A stretch of 64,000 nucleotides of DNA from Lunularia cruciata (lineage: Eukaryota > Streptophyta > Marchantiopsida > Lunulariales > Lunulariaceae), in contig OX419759.1 of the NCBI GenBank assembly GCA_948567375.1, forward strand, positions 55,405,493-55,469,492, in the 5' to 3' direction. Numbering within the stretch: position 1 is the stretch's first letter; each line of letters starts with the position of its first letter. Positions 21,307 to 34,619 of the stretch are shown here, one piece after another. The notes beneath the pieces are model-generated. The model was not told where the DNA came from. It did not search any database and saw only the letters and a program-made list of their open reading frames with translations. A program made the translations under genes and the position numbers.

Positions 21307-24300
21307 TATAAGGTTGTGACACCCTATGTTGAGGTCTGAACAGTAGAAAGAACAAGCTGTGACTTCCAGTGAAAAATTCTCATGGTATAGGAATGTATAC
21401 ACCCCTTTCTTCAGCTGCTCAGATTGACTGGTACTCCAAAATAAATACCTAGGCCCATTTTCCTAAGAAGATTGGAAAATCAAATACATATCTTTGGATT
21501 ACTAGGGGCACAATTCTTTCTTTCCTGTCTGAGGTTGAATAATGAGTGCAGGATACCAGCACTAGCAGTGAAGATCAGTGAGGAGCAACTACACTAACTT
21601 GTGGAGCTACGATAGAAGAACCACCCAACTCAATATTCATCACTAGTAGCTAATCAAAGGGACCAAATGGTCTCACAAATGGGTTTCTTCCTGATGTTGC
21701 AACCCACTGTGAGACCACTCTGGCACCAAAAATCTCTACCGTTCCTGTCACCACGGTGGAAGAAGAGAGTTCAGATCCTCCAACCTCAAATCTAATCATG
21801 CTTTGTTAACAAGTTTCTAATGACACACATGTTTGTGATCAAAACCATGCAATCTTTGTGTTGAAGATGCTCTAACAATGGACCTCAGCTCCAAAGAGCA
21901 ACTATTCCAAGCCATGCCAAAACATGCAAGTAAATTTTTTCAAATACCTCCTTTGAATATATCCAAAACATTCCCTTGCTCCTATCTGGGTGGATTCCAA
22001 TTCCAAACACCCTCTTTGAAGTACCCAAGTCCTTCATATCAAACTCCTCACCAAGTTGTGCTTTCATTTTCTCCACCTCAACCATATCCTCCATGACAAT
22101 CGACATATCATCCACATATAGTACCAAGATAATTATATCAAATACTCTGGGTCCATGGAGCTTCTTGAGGTAAACACACCAATTTTACTCACTTCTGATG
22201 TATCCATGCTTCAACATGGAAGCATCAAATTTCATGTACCAAAGTATTGGACTTTGCTTCAGTCCATATAAAGTCTTTTGTAACTTGCAAACTAGTTCTC
22301 ATTCCTTGGTACTACAAAACCTTTAGGTTGATGCATGTCAATCTAATCCTTCAATTCTCCATGTAAAACTGCAGTTGTAACATCTATTTGCTCCAACTCC
22401 AAGTTATGGAATGTAACTATTGCAAACAATGCACAAATTGAAGAGAGTTGGACCGATGGTGAAAAACTCTCATTGAATTTAATATCTTATTTTTGGCTAT
22501 AACCCTTTGCTACAAGCCTTGCTTTGTATTGATCCCCACCAAATTTTGGAAGTCCTTCGTTCCTCCAAAATATCCATCTACAACCAATTCCCTTCTTTCA
22601 CATAAGTAATTTTTCAAGTCTCCAAGTTTAGTTTTGGTCAAAGACTTCATCTCCCCTCCCATTGGCATAAAGCCAACTTTGACACTCTTGATCTTGAATT
22701 GCCTCGTTATATGAAGAAGACTCACCATTCTCTAGAAGAAGAGCATAAGCTACAAGTGAATCATCAAATTTCCTTAAAGGTCTTCTATCCCTATTTGTAT
22801 ACCTAAGTTCATGTATAACTTCTGGAATTTTCTCTATGGATGGTTCACTTGGTATATCTACAAGAGGTAAGATGTCTTCATTTCCAACACCAAAATCTAT
22901 CTTAACAACATTTTGTTGAATTTGTTTTTCTTTCCTTTTGATATATTGATCATCTCCACCATACTAGTCTCCTCAAAAACTATCCACTCATAACAAGGCA
23001 ACAGCTTGCTAGATCCCATAATCTATATCCTTTGAGTATCCTTTTCATATCCCAAGAATATACATTTTCTAGATTTGGGATCTAACTTAGTCCTTTTTTC
23101 TTGCTGAATGAACATAAGCTATGCATCTAAACACTACTAGTGAAGAGTCATCAATATGGAAACCTATACATTTCTCCACAGGACCCTTATTCTCAGTAGC
23201 CATAGAGTGAGAAATGTTTACCAAATGACAAGCCATATTAACAACTTCTGCTCAAAACCCCTTCTTCTAATGTGGCATTGCTTAACATATATCATGCTTC
23301 TTCCAAGAGTGTACAATTTATCCGCTCTACCACACCATTTTGGTGAGGCATACCCCATATGGTAAAGTGATGAAATTAGCCCTTTACTCTTACAATATCT
23401 ATAATACTCTCCAGATTTCTATTTACCACCATTATCAGATCTTAAACACTTCACTCTCCTTCCAATTTGTTTCACCACTATCACCTTCTATTGTTTAAAG
23501 ATAAAGAAGACCTCTGATTTTGCTTCATAGTGTAGACCAATACTCTACTAGAGTAACCATCAACCAAAGATACAAAATGTAATGCTCCAGATTTTGAAGC
23601 TATAGGTGTAGGGTCCAAAAGGTCAGAATTCACAAAGTCTAAAACTCTCTTATGGAGTGAACTCCTGTGGAAAATCTTACCCTCCCTAGCTTTCTTGTTA
23701 CACAATGCTTGCAATTTTAACTTCCAACTTCTAAGGCATTTTAGAGGTTGTTGCATGGATAATTCACTAAGTCCTCTTTCACTCATATGACCCAAACATA
23801 GGTGCCATAAGTGAGTGAGATCTTTGAGATCTTATTTTCAGAAATACTAATTGCCACTCCTCCTATAATGGTACCTCCAACCCTTTCATAAAGCTTTCTT
23901 ATCTTCTTGCTCTTCATTAAAACCAATGTTCCTTTCAATTTCTTCAGTTCTTCCATTTTCTGCTCCCCACCTCCTTTGGACTCAAATGATCCATTTGAGT
24001 CCAAAGTACCAAGTGATATCAAATTTTTCCTTAACTCATGATCATGCCTCACATCAACAAGAGTCTGCACGATGCCATCAAACATCCTAGTGAATATTGT
24101 ATCAATGCTAATAGCTTTACCGACCATGTTTTTTCACATTATTATACATCCTACATTGAATGATTTGTAGTCATTAAACCACTCCTTATTTGGACACATA
24201 TGGTAAGAGCAACCTAAGTCCAGTATCCATGACTCCTTGAAATTGATATTTGTCTTTAGTAACACATAGAACATCATCCACAAATCCATATGACTCAGCA

Positions 24301-25150
24301 GTACGTGCCTGATCTGAAAGTTGAACTTTATTGTTGTTGGACTCAAGCCTCTTGCTATTACAATCCTTCTTGGAATGCACAACCTTTCCAAAAATCCAGC
24401 ACTCGCCTTTGGAGCCTCTAGTTCTAGACTTGGATTTTGATCCAATCTCAATCTCTTGTCCTTCCTATGATGTATAGAGCCTTTGGATTTTTCTTTTCTT
24501 GGTTTGGTCTTTTCCTCATCTCATTGAACAATAATGTTGAAGTGACCTCATCAAAGTTTATATCATCCTTCCCAAATAAAAGAGTTGTGACCAGATGCTC
24601 ATATGATGGAGAAAGTGAAGTCAATAATAGCAGTTTCTTATACTCCTCTTCTAAGTTAACCTCAATGCTCATTAACTCAAAAATGATTTTGTTGGAAACA
24701 TTGAGGTGCTCCATAATGTTTAGACTTCCTTCATCCACAACATATACAACTTTTGTTCAAGATATAGTGAAATTGTCAAGGACTTGGCCATATAGAGACT
24801 CTCTAGTTGGGCACACAATTTTGGTGCATAGTCTTCATTCATAACATTGTATAGGACCTCATTATCAAACTTCAACCTAATAGTGCTTATAGCTCTAAGA
24901 TCTGCATCCTCCCACTCCTCATCACTTTTTAAGTCAAGTCTTTTCCCTAGTGCTCTATGCAGCTGTTATTGGACAAATAGGTCCCTCACCTTCAGTTGTC
25001 AAAACTGTAAGTTGTGCTTTCCATCAAACTTCTTTATTGCAAATTTAGCATTTGATATTGATATCATCCTTGCCATTACTTTGCTGTGTACTCACTTCTG
25101 GACCACTTCATAGCACCCTCTTCTCTCAAGACCCTCTTCTAGACCAACCT

Positions 25151-25162
25151 GATGTGATACCA
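25151..25162 (-). other. Copia primer-binding site, copy 2
   Basis: On the minus strand TGGTATCACATC lies two bases after the LTR end, as in copy 1. Confidence 0.6.
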
Positions 25163-25164
25163 AT

Positions 25165-25914
<750 letters not shown>

Positions 25915-26345
25915 GATTCCCCAACTCACATAAAAATAATGATTGAAAATTCCCCTCGAACGACCAGACCAACACGAGAAACCTACGATTCACATCTAGC
26001 TCCGATTTGCCGGCAGGCTTTATTTTATTTCATGATAAACACAATATTATACGTTTGTCTCGGTGCAATGTTCTTTCATTTCCGAGACCGGACTGTCAAG
26101 GAATCCATCTGAGCATTAGGAGTTTCTCAAAGATTAAACCGTAAAGATTAAATTGAATCAAACATGATGAGATCGTGGAGAGGACAATACTGTACTTCGG
26201 CAGTTCATTGAAGTAAAGCCAGTCTTCGTTTCTTTGGAACGTGATTTCGAAGTGATGCTGCAACGGTGGGTCCTATAGTCTCCAACTTTGATTGGAAACA
26301 TACAGGTCCCACCCAATGGCTTCCAAAGTTACTAATCACATGTTC
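25915..26345. repeat. Duplicated flank of copia copy 2 (partner 18,843-19,323)
   Basis: Matches the flank of copy 1 up to CTAATCACATGTTCT, after which the copies diverge completely: copy 1 continues into NB-ARC sequence, copy 2 into unrelated sequence. Confidence 0.75.
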
Positions 26346-27068
26346 TGTATTTAAAATATGCAAAATTTGTTGTGGTTGACTTGTGGATCACTTTGGATAG
26401 CACCCAGAAATGGGAGTTCGAGTAGTTATTATTATGTGTGTTAATATTAGTTAATTATATATATTTTTTAGTTCTAGCAATTACTCAACGAACCGAGTTG
26501 ATGAGCTTCATCTTTATGTCAACGCATAAACAAAGAGGATTCGGTCGGGAACGAAGAGAAACGGAATCCAATACTCAGTCCTTAACGTAGTACTGTCAGG
26601 AACTGCAGAGTTTACCGATTATCCGTATCTCCTTGTATATTGAGATATTTCTCTAGGTCAAGCTTGAACCTGATGCTTTTTAGAAAATACAACATCGGAC
26701 AACTGATGCAGTTTATATACTTTACCTGATGACGAAGTTGCATCCCTATGAATGTCTTGGATGCTTGAAAGGCATCCAAGACGTGCTCCCGTGAGAAGTA
26801 GATTACGCAACACTGAGCCATCTACACGTTGACACAGTAATCATGTAAAAAGGCATAGCACATCTTATTGCGATATTATTTTTCACTGCAGGCTTCATAT
26901 GCGGTGAACATCTGGTGGAACTACTGATATGCACAATTCCTGCAGGGAACCTCATACAAATTATATTGTCCATGGAACAGTGGTAGCGTACACCCTTCCC
27001 TCTGAGCTAGATAAATGACGTTTCGATTTTCTTGACCGCCGCTCGCGAATTGATACTTGGACGCGACT
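26346..27068. other. Spacer before the 27 kb NB-ARC relic
   Basis: AT-rich to about 26,500, then of more balanced composition. A minus-strand frame at 26,821-26,612 is not recognisable. Sequence just before 27,069 may include a lost 5' exon of the NB-ARC relic. Confidence 0.3.
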
Positions 27069-27552
27069 TTGGTGATGAACAGAGTTCTTCCACCGTGTCA
27101 TGAGGGACATTACGTACTTAGTGACTCCATAACCCGAGTCATACAGACACTGAGCAGTTCTACCAACTCATCGGTGGTGCTTATACATGGAGTTCCAGGA
27201 ACAGGGAAATCAGGTCGCTAGTCACATTGCTTCTAATCCGAAGGAGCTGAGGGTCGGGGTGAATAAAGTTTATGTTGTACCTTGTGGCAAAGAGGCTTCC
27301 GTTCCCGAGAAGCAATTGCACTTGTTGCACCTCCTCAACCACTGGCCCCAGCCACAGAGAGATTTGCCCCTCATCAAGAGCTACGATGCAAAAATGGAAC
27401 TTCTGACAGAACACATAGCAAATTGTTTGGAAAGTTTATCGGGTCTTATAGTTGTGGATGACGTTTGGGAACCTGAAATTTCAAAGCGTCGCCCAAAAAA
27501 GTCGTTGCAAGTTCCTGGTTACAGCAGAAAGACGAAGACTCTGCACAGGTAG
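27069..27552 (+). pseudogene. NB-ARC relic, P-loop to kinase-2
   Basis: In one frame the segment LPPCHEGHYVLSDSITRVIQ leads to a P-loop GVPGTGKS at 27,189-27,212, then a stop (TAG at 27,219). In the next frame the protein continues to the Walker B/kinase-2 motif LIVVDDVW near 27,441-27,470. The spacing between the two motifs (about 80 residues) is typical of NB-ARC domains. The frame change makes it a pseudogene. Unlike the 8.5-10.8 kb gene it is on the plus strand and has a different P-loop, so it is a separate family member. Nothing like a GLPLA box or LRR follows. Confidence 0.7.
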
Positions 27553-28844
27553 ATGAGCAGAAAATGAGAGGTGCGTTTCCTGTAAATGACACTAACCTAA
27601 TTGGGGTCTTCCAAAGTTCTAAATATAATATTCATAAAAACAAAAATTGAAATGACTGATAAGCGGAGTTCAAAAGCGGATAACCTTTGGCATATAGATG
27701 AGAGAAAAATGACTCTAAAAGTGAATGATCAACCATCATTTGGTGCATAAGTCACCGTGTGAGCTCTTCAAAATGGACGGCACTCGTTTAAATTCTTCAC
27801 CTGATGCTAAGGAAAACTTTTTCCATGTAATGTTAGACACAGTCTGCAAGCCTCCGCTTCCGTGCCAAATCATATTCTGGAGAAAATCTTATGGCTCATT
27901 TATGAAAAGAAACAAGTGAGTGAGGATCACTAAATCTACAATTCTTGTTTGAAAGTAGAAAGGACATAATATGAAGTTGTACTTAGACCTATAAAAGAAT
28001 CAAGTGAGTGAAAATCATTGATTTTGCAATACTTGCTCAAAAATTGGAATGATAACAATTAAGGTGAATGAGTGAGGATTTTTTAGTGATATCTTTTAGA
28101 GATACAATAACTTTAGGGTTTTTAAGGTAATAAATTGAATGTATCCCAAAAATGGAAGACAAAAGGATTATTCCACTTCAATGCGGAAAAATTATAAAAT
28201 CGTGAAAAAGCGGAAATCCCATGCGGAAAAGCGGAATTCCACTTTGGAATACCGTAATGAATATTAGCGTTTACATAAGCTCCATAGTCATGTTCCCTTC
28301 CGATCAACCGTAAGAACTGCTGAAACAAAGAGGCACTTGAATAACAGTTAAGTGCTCTTGGTCCAACCCAAACAAGCAATGCAATGCTTCCACATAGGAT
28401 CATATATAATATCCATGGAAAATTTAGGAGGAGACCTGTTTAGCCGAATAAGACATGAATAGATCAAATCGCACGGAGGAATTTTAACCCTCGGCCCAAG
28501 TAAAGCAGTAGGTACTCTCTTGTATCTTCGATACAAGACAAGGACGTTTGAAAAAAATAACAATAGGGGGAAAACACCCTATTATGTTCAAAACTTGAAC
28601 GAGTGAACCGATCCAACACGAATATCAAATAGTAATCGATAGTAGAAATAATAATGTTTAGCTTAACTCAAGGAGCAGCGATTCTTTGGTAGATGTTTTA
28701 GCTGTAAGATTAGTCACAGACTGAGGGCATCAAAATTAGTTTGATCTTCGATAGTTTGTTAAGCGGCACTTAGTTTTGTCCATATCATGCACTCAGTTAT
28801 CAATTATATTTGAAGAAATAGTATCTTTATCTTCATTTTTGCAG
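27553..28844. other. Unassigned spacer
   Basis: AT-rich with short repeated phrases (for example ATGCGGAAAA near 28,180 and 28,220). It may be intron or spacer between the NB-ARC relic and the exon-like frame at 28,845. Confidence 0.3.
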
Positions 28845-29015
28845 GTCTATCGCAAGAATCTGCTGAAGACTCGGGAAATGGGGTTCAAGGATATTGCGTT
28901 TTTGTACGTCGGTAGACCGGAGAAAGGCTACCGCGTGGAAAACACGAAGGATGAGAAGATCCCGTCAAGCTGTACAAGGATGAGACAAAAGACAAGGATG
29001 AGACAAAAGACGTAA
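28845..29015 (+). CDS. Exon-like frame, unrecognised
   Basis: A good acceptor site (TTCATTTTTGCAG, ending 28,844) opens a 56-codon frame starting VYRKNLLKTREMGFKDIAF and ending in TAA. The last part contains an 18-bp tandem repeat (AAGGATGAGACAAAAGAC). It could be the last exon of a gene whose earlier exons lie in 27-28.8 kb, possibly the NB-ARC relic. The function is unknown. Confidence 0.35.
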   Translation, partial: VYRKNLLKTREMGFKDIAFLYVGRPEKGYRVENTKDEKIPSSCTRMRQKTRMRQKT

Positions 29016-29274
29016 AATGGGGCTAAGTTGGTATGAGAAATCTGTCCTTTCGGTAGATAGTGATGGTACTTTCATTCGCAAAACCGTCTACTGCATGCTC
29101 TTATCAATATTCTACACGCTTGGGCACGCAATCCTAGAGGCAACATTGATCGTCTCAGTTGTACCTTCCCTTGTTTCACAAGAGGAGGCGCTGGTGTGGC
29201 GCCCTAGTCTTCAGTTGTAGACCCGCAAACTCCGTCTGGATCGATAATACAGCAAAGGTTCCTGCTCCTCTGGG

Positions 29275-29282
29275 TATATAAA
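29275..29282 (+). promoter_or_regulatory. TATA box of the 29.6-31.7 kb gene
   Basis: TATATAAA lies about 365 bases upstream of the chosen start codon. The gap probably contains the transcription start, the 5' leader and a leader intron whose acceptor is GTTTGGCTTCAG (ending near 29,608). Confidence 0.5.
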
Positions 29283-29640
29283 CTGCCAGCCCTCATATCA
29301 TATTCAGGTTCATGTTCCGTGCCTAGTTCATACTTGTCCGCGCGTCTCTTTGATACATAGATTTTGTTGTTTGACGAGGTCTTGGTTTTCTCACTGAGAT
29401 TTCTCGAGAAATTGCGTGTATCTCAGCTTTCCTGTGTATATATCTGTCTGGGGTGAACAAGTATTATAACATATTGTGCAAGTCTACTCATACAGGTCTC
29501 TGAGGATAGAAAATTTATCTTTCTGCGTGACTGCAGGTTACAATATCAGAAAATTTTGAGTTCTATCTCCAGTTGTAAACAATCTTACTAATCTGTGTTT
29601 GGCTTCAGTAGTTGGCAAGTTCCTTTTGTTTCCTGGAATC

Positions 29641-31693
29641 ATGGGTAAGCACAAGGAGGAGAAGGATGTTGTCCAGATGAACACCAGATCCTTCGAGCCT
29701 AAAACTGGGTTGATCGATGCTGAATCTACAGCAGAATACAAGTCGGCATACACGCAGTATAAAAAACTACATGGAGGTACTGCTCTTTACTATAATCCAG
29801 GACATTTCTCACGTCCTGTTCCTGCTTCTCAACTACCAGTTATCGACACCCCAAGTGCTTTAAATGAGGATGTTTCTATCTAGAATGGTGTTCAATGCGT
29901 CACGGTATCTATTTTCGGTAAAGCATACAATCGTGTGAATGGACTCAATATTCCGAATGGCAATCTGTCTTCCAGATAACAACGCAAATTTGAAGCTGGT
30001 AGAATTCATTACAACGCGTCTGCACAAGGCGGTCGATGAACAGAAGAAGAAGAGAAAGAGAGACATCACAAGTGTTGCTTTGTCAACAGCAGCTGGCACC
30101 ATGGTCCCATTCTCGGGTGTACCTATCATGGTTTCAGCAACCATGGTTCAGTGTGTCGGCTTTGCAGCTTCTCTGGGATTAATTCCCATTGCCAATGTGC
30201 GTTCCTGTCAGGATGTAGATACTTTAGCCAATCAACTCACTGCAGCTCTCATTAAGGCTTCGACGAGTGGAATGAGAGCCGCCATCGAAGCATATGTTCT
30301 CGAAGCTTTGAGAATAGCTGGGCTTGGAAGTTGGCTGTGGGAGGAAATATTGAAAGACATCGTGCACGAGCTTACCGCAAGCGTCGTTACCGGAGCAGCC
30401 TGGATCATCAGTCCTTTGTTCGCTGCACCGAAGTACATTTTGCACCGGGAATTGATCAAGAAGATGTACGAAAACTTGGGAGAAAAAGCAATTGCAGTTC
30501 ATAAATGTTGGGTTGAAGGCAATTTGTTCGGCGTGGCGGAGGTACAATCTGGCCAAATAGCCACTGGTATTCCCGCGGCTGCTGCCATACCACAAGTTAC
30601 TCAGCATGCTGGATTTCCGTCTGGATATCCAATTGGATATCCGACTACGGGCCGGCCTCAGTATGAATCCAACGCTCCTCAATCAGCAAACGCGTATCCT
30701 GTGTATTATCAACCAGCGTTCTCAGCTTCCGGTGTATCAGAGAATCCACATGCGCAACATCCTCACCTTCATGCTCATTCCCAGTCGTTCCCACTAACCC
30801 ATGAACAGAGCCAGTATGCACACTACCCGGCATCATATCCTATGCCAACGGGAGAATTCAATTCTTCACATGGTCCAAATCACTCACAAGCATTTCCTGG
30901 AGGCTACGCTCCTCAAATTAGTCACACTCAGTCCCAACACTTAAATCTTGCTCCCCCGGGATCTTATGATGTTCATGCTCCGAATAACTCTCCGGCACCA
31001 CCGGCTGGAAACTATCCAACAACAAACACTTCTGGCGTTAACGCACCACCGGCTGGAAACTATCCAACAACAAACACTTCCGGCGCGAACGCACCACCGG
31101 CTGGAAACTATCCAACAACAAACACTTCCGGCGCGAACGCACCACCGGCTGGAAACTGTCCAACAACAAACACTTGTGGCGCTAACGGCTCACAGCCTCC
31201 ACAAGGTGGCTATCATCCTCAGTACGGCCAATACAGCATGACAAACAATCCTGGCGCTCAGAACCACCCTCAACCAAATGCCCAATACCATCCTTCACAA
31301 GGGCACCAACATACGCAGTCTCAAGGGTCTTATGATATGTCTGCTTCGAAGTATGGACAGGGACCACCGCCTGGCTATCTGTATCCGCAAGGCCAGAACG
31401 TTCACATGCAGTCACAGCCCATGCCACAAGGAGCTCACGGTCCAGTGGGGGATCACTCGTCGAGTCCCAATTATTCACATGTTTATCCGCATAATCCATC
31501 TTCTGCACAATCTCAACCCGAGTCCTCAGAAGTTCCAGCTCAAAGCCAACATTCACAGTTTCCATATCCATACCCAGCGTATTCACAGGATCAACAATCA
31601 CAGCAGTCATATCGGCCACAATACGCAAGCCACTCCCAGGCTCCACATCAAAATCAAGGTCCTCCCAGACAGCAACAACCAGCAAGTTGCTGA
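29641..31693 (+). CDS. Two-exon gene: hydrophobic-core protein with Pro/Gln/Tyr/Ser/His-rich tail
   Basis: Best model: exon 29,641-29,776, phase-1 intron 29,777-29,975 (GTACTG..TCTTCCAG, 199 bp), exon 29,976-31,693; about 617 residues. The splice joins two frames that are otherwise closed by stops at 29,881 and 29,936, and gives ..TQYKKLHGDNNANLKLVEF.. without a break. Residues about 1-80 are charged and helical. A hydrophobic, Gly/Ala-rich region follows (VALSTAAGTMVPFSGVPIMV and more), resembling membrane-associated helices in the C-terminal part of some GTPases; this is a weak comparison. From about residue 240 to the end the chain is low complexity, rich in Pro, Gln, Ser, Tyr, His and Gly, prion-like, with four 16-residue repeats and ending ..QQQPASC. 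Codon use and composition are unlike the flanking repeats. I cannot name the protein. Confidence 0.7.
30995..31186 (+). repeat. Four 48-bp in-frame tandem repeats
   Basis: Units at 30,995, 31,043, 31,091 and 31,139 encode APPAGNYPTTNTSG(V/A)N; the last has Cys in place of Tyr and of one Ser. Units 2 and 3 are nearly identical at the DNA level. Confidence 0.95.
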
Positions 31694-33251
31694 GGTATGG
31701 AGATGGGCCAGGATAATCACAGTCGATAAGTACCACAGGGGGACCGACGTTGACTCTGCATTTTACGGTAAAATGCCCAACACAAGAATAATCCTAAATC
31801 ATTGGAGCTTTCAATCCGCTGATTAGACTTTAATATTTTCACTAGTTGTGGAAATACAAAACGATGAGACAAGTTTCAGAACGAACTGATTTTCATCGTA
31901 GCGGCCACGCAGAGCCGTTATGACCATGTTTCATTATTAACTCTTTCTTCAGGAACCTCAAGCTCCGGTTCCCTAACGCTATTGCTTGAACTGTATCTAC
32001 TTCAACGGCAGTGCCCAGAAGTAACTTTCCTAAAGTCAGGATGCTTTGAAACAAATGATTTAACGTGACTATTTAGTCCAGCAATAAAATGATGTTTTGG
32101 GAGATTCACCTTACTTAGACCACAATTATTCCTAGTGATTTGGTTCGTAAAATTTGCACAGTGAGTTCTATGCAGAATACTCGCTACTCACACCAAGACA
32201 AATCTGACGATTAGGCATATTTGAAACATTACTGATCTCTTGCTTGTATCTCCTAGGTAGCTTTTGTATCGGTTGTGATTGGGAATAAGGATGGATTAAC
32301 TGATTGGGTTAAGTGACCATTTGAGATTTCATGGTGCATGCATGTAAATTCGTCTGAAGTGGATGGTTAGATCAGGTTTGACCATATTTCATCATCGGTA
32401 CGTCCACATTTAAGTTTATTCTATCAAACTTCTGCTACATCTGGAATGAGGATATATCAATTAGATGTTAATTTAAGAGTTCAAAATCTGAATATTCGTC
32501 TACTCAAAGAATATTGAACACATCATTCGACTTTAGATTATACATTAAGGAAGAAAATATGAACAACTCACCACTTATTGAAAAAATAAATAATCTAAAA
32601 GAGTATATTAGCGATTTTGACGTTAGCAGCAAATAAGAAATACCAGGGCCAACTTAACATACTTGTTGAAACTGTACATTGACTACCAGAAATTCATTAT
32701 GTATTATGATGTAAAGAAAGAGATACTACAGAGTGTCATCCTGGATCTCAAGAATAATGTTGATTAAATTTAGAATATAGAATAAAAGGATTGTTAAGGG
32801 ATCTACCTCCATTCTTTGTTAATACGACCCATTTCCGCACCGTACCCTGTACTAAATGGCAAGCTAATTCCACCAGGCTTCAATAACTGGACCACGTTAC
32901 GGGGTTTGGTCGTGTTAATAAAAGAGGGTGTCGATTTAAGAATCCCCTAGAATAAAAGTGAATGGTTATTTTACTATCATAGTTATTTGGATCATATGAG
33001 CTGAGAAGCAACAAGCAACGTCAACCAACATGGTCAACGTTAATCAACGAGATCAATCAACTGCCAACTGGTGTTTAAGTACTGTCCTGCAAACGAAGTC
33101 CATACAACTTGGGCTCAGTATAACTACAACACTAGAGGGTTTAAAAAACTTAGTCTATGGGGTATTTATGGTGGTAGGCGGGAAGTTCTCGTAACAATTT
33201 CAACGACAACCAATTATTTACTCTAAAAATGAAACGGATGTAAAATATTTT
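31694..33251. other. 3' flank of the 31.7 kb gene and AT-rich spacer
   Basis: Probably contains the 3' untranslated region. Plus-strand frames overlapping the gene's tail and running to 31,826 are shadows of the repeats. Nothing else recognised. Confidence 0.35.
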
Positions 33252-34150
33252 ATGGGATATTCTTTTTATTTACTAGTCTTTTCATTGTCTCAGTATCCGG
33301 GACAAGAGATTAGGCGGTTAAGGGACTCCAACAATGGGGCTTTTAGAGGAATTCATGCATTTGGCCGGGAACTTGACCCCATGATAATTGACCTAGCTTC
33401 GCTTGTACAACAACTGCACAAGCTAGCCCAAATGACTACCAAGGACAAGGCCCTCCTTCGTAACAAAGTAAACAAAACCAAGAAATAGGTGGAGAAGGAA
33501 GTAAACACTTCAAACGAAAAGGATAGAATACTAGAGAAATTCTAGCAAGACAAACTCCTACAACAGCAACAAAAAATAGTTATCTGATGGTTGAAAGCAA
33601 AGGTTGATGAACTCAATGCCAAAGTCTTCCGAACAACAAAACCAGCACAAAGACAACATACAAGCACAAGATGACAAATTGCTATCCCTTTGAACTGAAC
33701 TGGATGAGGCTCACATGAAAATAACAATGGTGGAAACAATATATGAGAATTTGAAGAAGTAAACTGATCTTTGTAGTTAGGACCTCAACACAAGCCTGAA
33801 ATGCCAAAAAGAAAAGGAGGACAACCAACAAGCAAGAATATGAAACAGTTGTCAAACAAACTCCAATGTGAACAAACAAACTTGGAGAATGAATAGATAA
33901 AGTTGCTTGCACAATCAAGCATATGACAATCAACTTCTAAACTAGCTAGAACACATTGCCAAGGAGAACCCTAAACATGCAAAAATGAAGGATCTACAAA
34001 CCTAGATTGACATGTTGGAGAGGAATGTCTACACAAATGAACAACTCAAGGTGTTGTCTGATAAATGGTAGAGCCAACTAATTCAAAATTTTGGGAAGCA
34101 CACACCAACTTTGCAAGAGAAGTGGCTGGCTACTGGAAGGAACTACTATT
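33252..34150 (+). pseudogene. Unclassified coiled-coil repeat protein, decayed (copy 2)
   Basis: A decayed plus-strand frame (start of the readable part: RRLRDSNNGAFRGIHAFG) leads into Lys/Glu/Gln/Asn-rich coiled-coil stretches with many stops, ending near REVAGYWKELLLSTCKKEN at about 34,110-34,170. Composition, the coiled-coil layout and the conserved non-coding region after it match copy 1 at 11.2-14.0 kb. The N-terminal segment seen in copy 1 is missing. Confidence 0.45.
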
Positions 34151-34619
34151 GTCTACCTGTAAAAAGGAGAATTTATTTTGTCACAAATGCTCATGACATG
34201 AATGAGTAGGAAGTATTCATCTACAACTACTGCGGGTCATCATGTCATCAAAAGGATTTATAGTTGTAGCTCAAGAGCATTTGAAGTTGTACATACTCTG
34301 TACATAGTTAGATAGGATATGATACAAAGGTCTTGTGTTAGTCCTTTAACCAGCAAGCTAGCAATAGACAACAAGAGGATGAGGTGGCCATTTTGTGTGA
34401 ACAATGCCTACTCAAGATAAGATTAAGATTATATTCTTGAGGATTAGATGTAATTAGTGGGTCTCCAACACATTGTAGCCATTGGATTTCTTCATCGCTA
34501 AGTAGGAAATGTATAAAAACCATAGGATGATGTTCCTAGAATCCATTTTGGTGCATCTTTCTTTTCCAGTAAACAAAGTTTATACCATCAAGACTCTTGA
34601 CTTGTGTATATGTATTAGT
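34151..34619 (+). other. Non-coding 3' part of coiled-coil copy 2
   Basis: Corresponds in position to 14,036-14,679 and contains GTATAAAAACC near 34,512. No gene. Confidence 0.3.

Larger units (their letters stand above)
20250..25110 (-). pseudogene. Copia copy 2 gag-pol remnants
   Basis: Minus-strand order: gag (25,110-24,448), zinc knuckle and protease (24,451-24,134, Asp-Leu-Gly instead of Asp-Ser-Gly), gag-pre-integrase (24,127-23,783), integrase core (23,795-23,481, with DLLDPTP..G..FVSLVDGYS), integrase C-terminal part (about 23,370-23,040), reverse transcriptase (22,728-21,885, including YVDDM and DMKDLG), the connection to RNase H (about 21,060-20,880, STPMASYF) and RNase H (about 20,640-20,250, STTEVEYIA and RTKHI). 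Frames change repeatedly. Domain order PROT-INT-RT-RNaseH is diagnostic of copia. Confidence 0.85.

Noticed and set aside
29939-29975. ATG at 29,939 as the start of the large protein
   Set aside because: It directly follows an in-frame TGA, and a strong splice acceptor at 29,975 lets an upstream exon join in frame. It remains an alternative if the intron is not confirmed.
30224-31736. Minus-strand frames of 152 and 184 codons opposite the same gene
   Set aside because: Antisense shadows caused by its codon composition; no motif, and the sense model explains the region.
30948-31826. Two long plus-strand frames (97 and 182 codons) overlapping the tail of the 29.6-31.7 kb gene
   Set aside because: They are frame-shifted shadows of the repetitive Pro/Gln/His-rich coding sequence, with no independent start context or motif.
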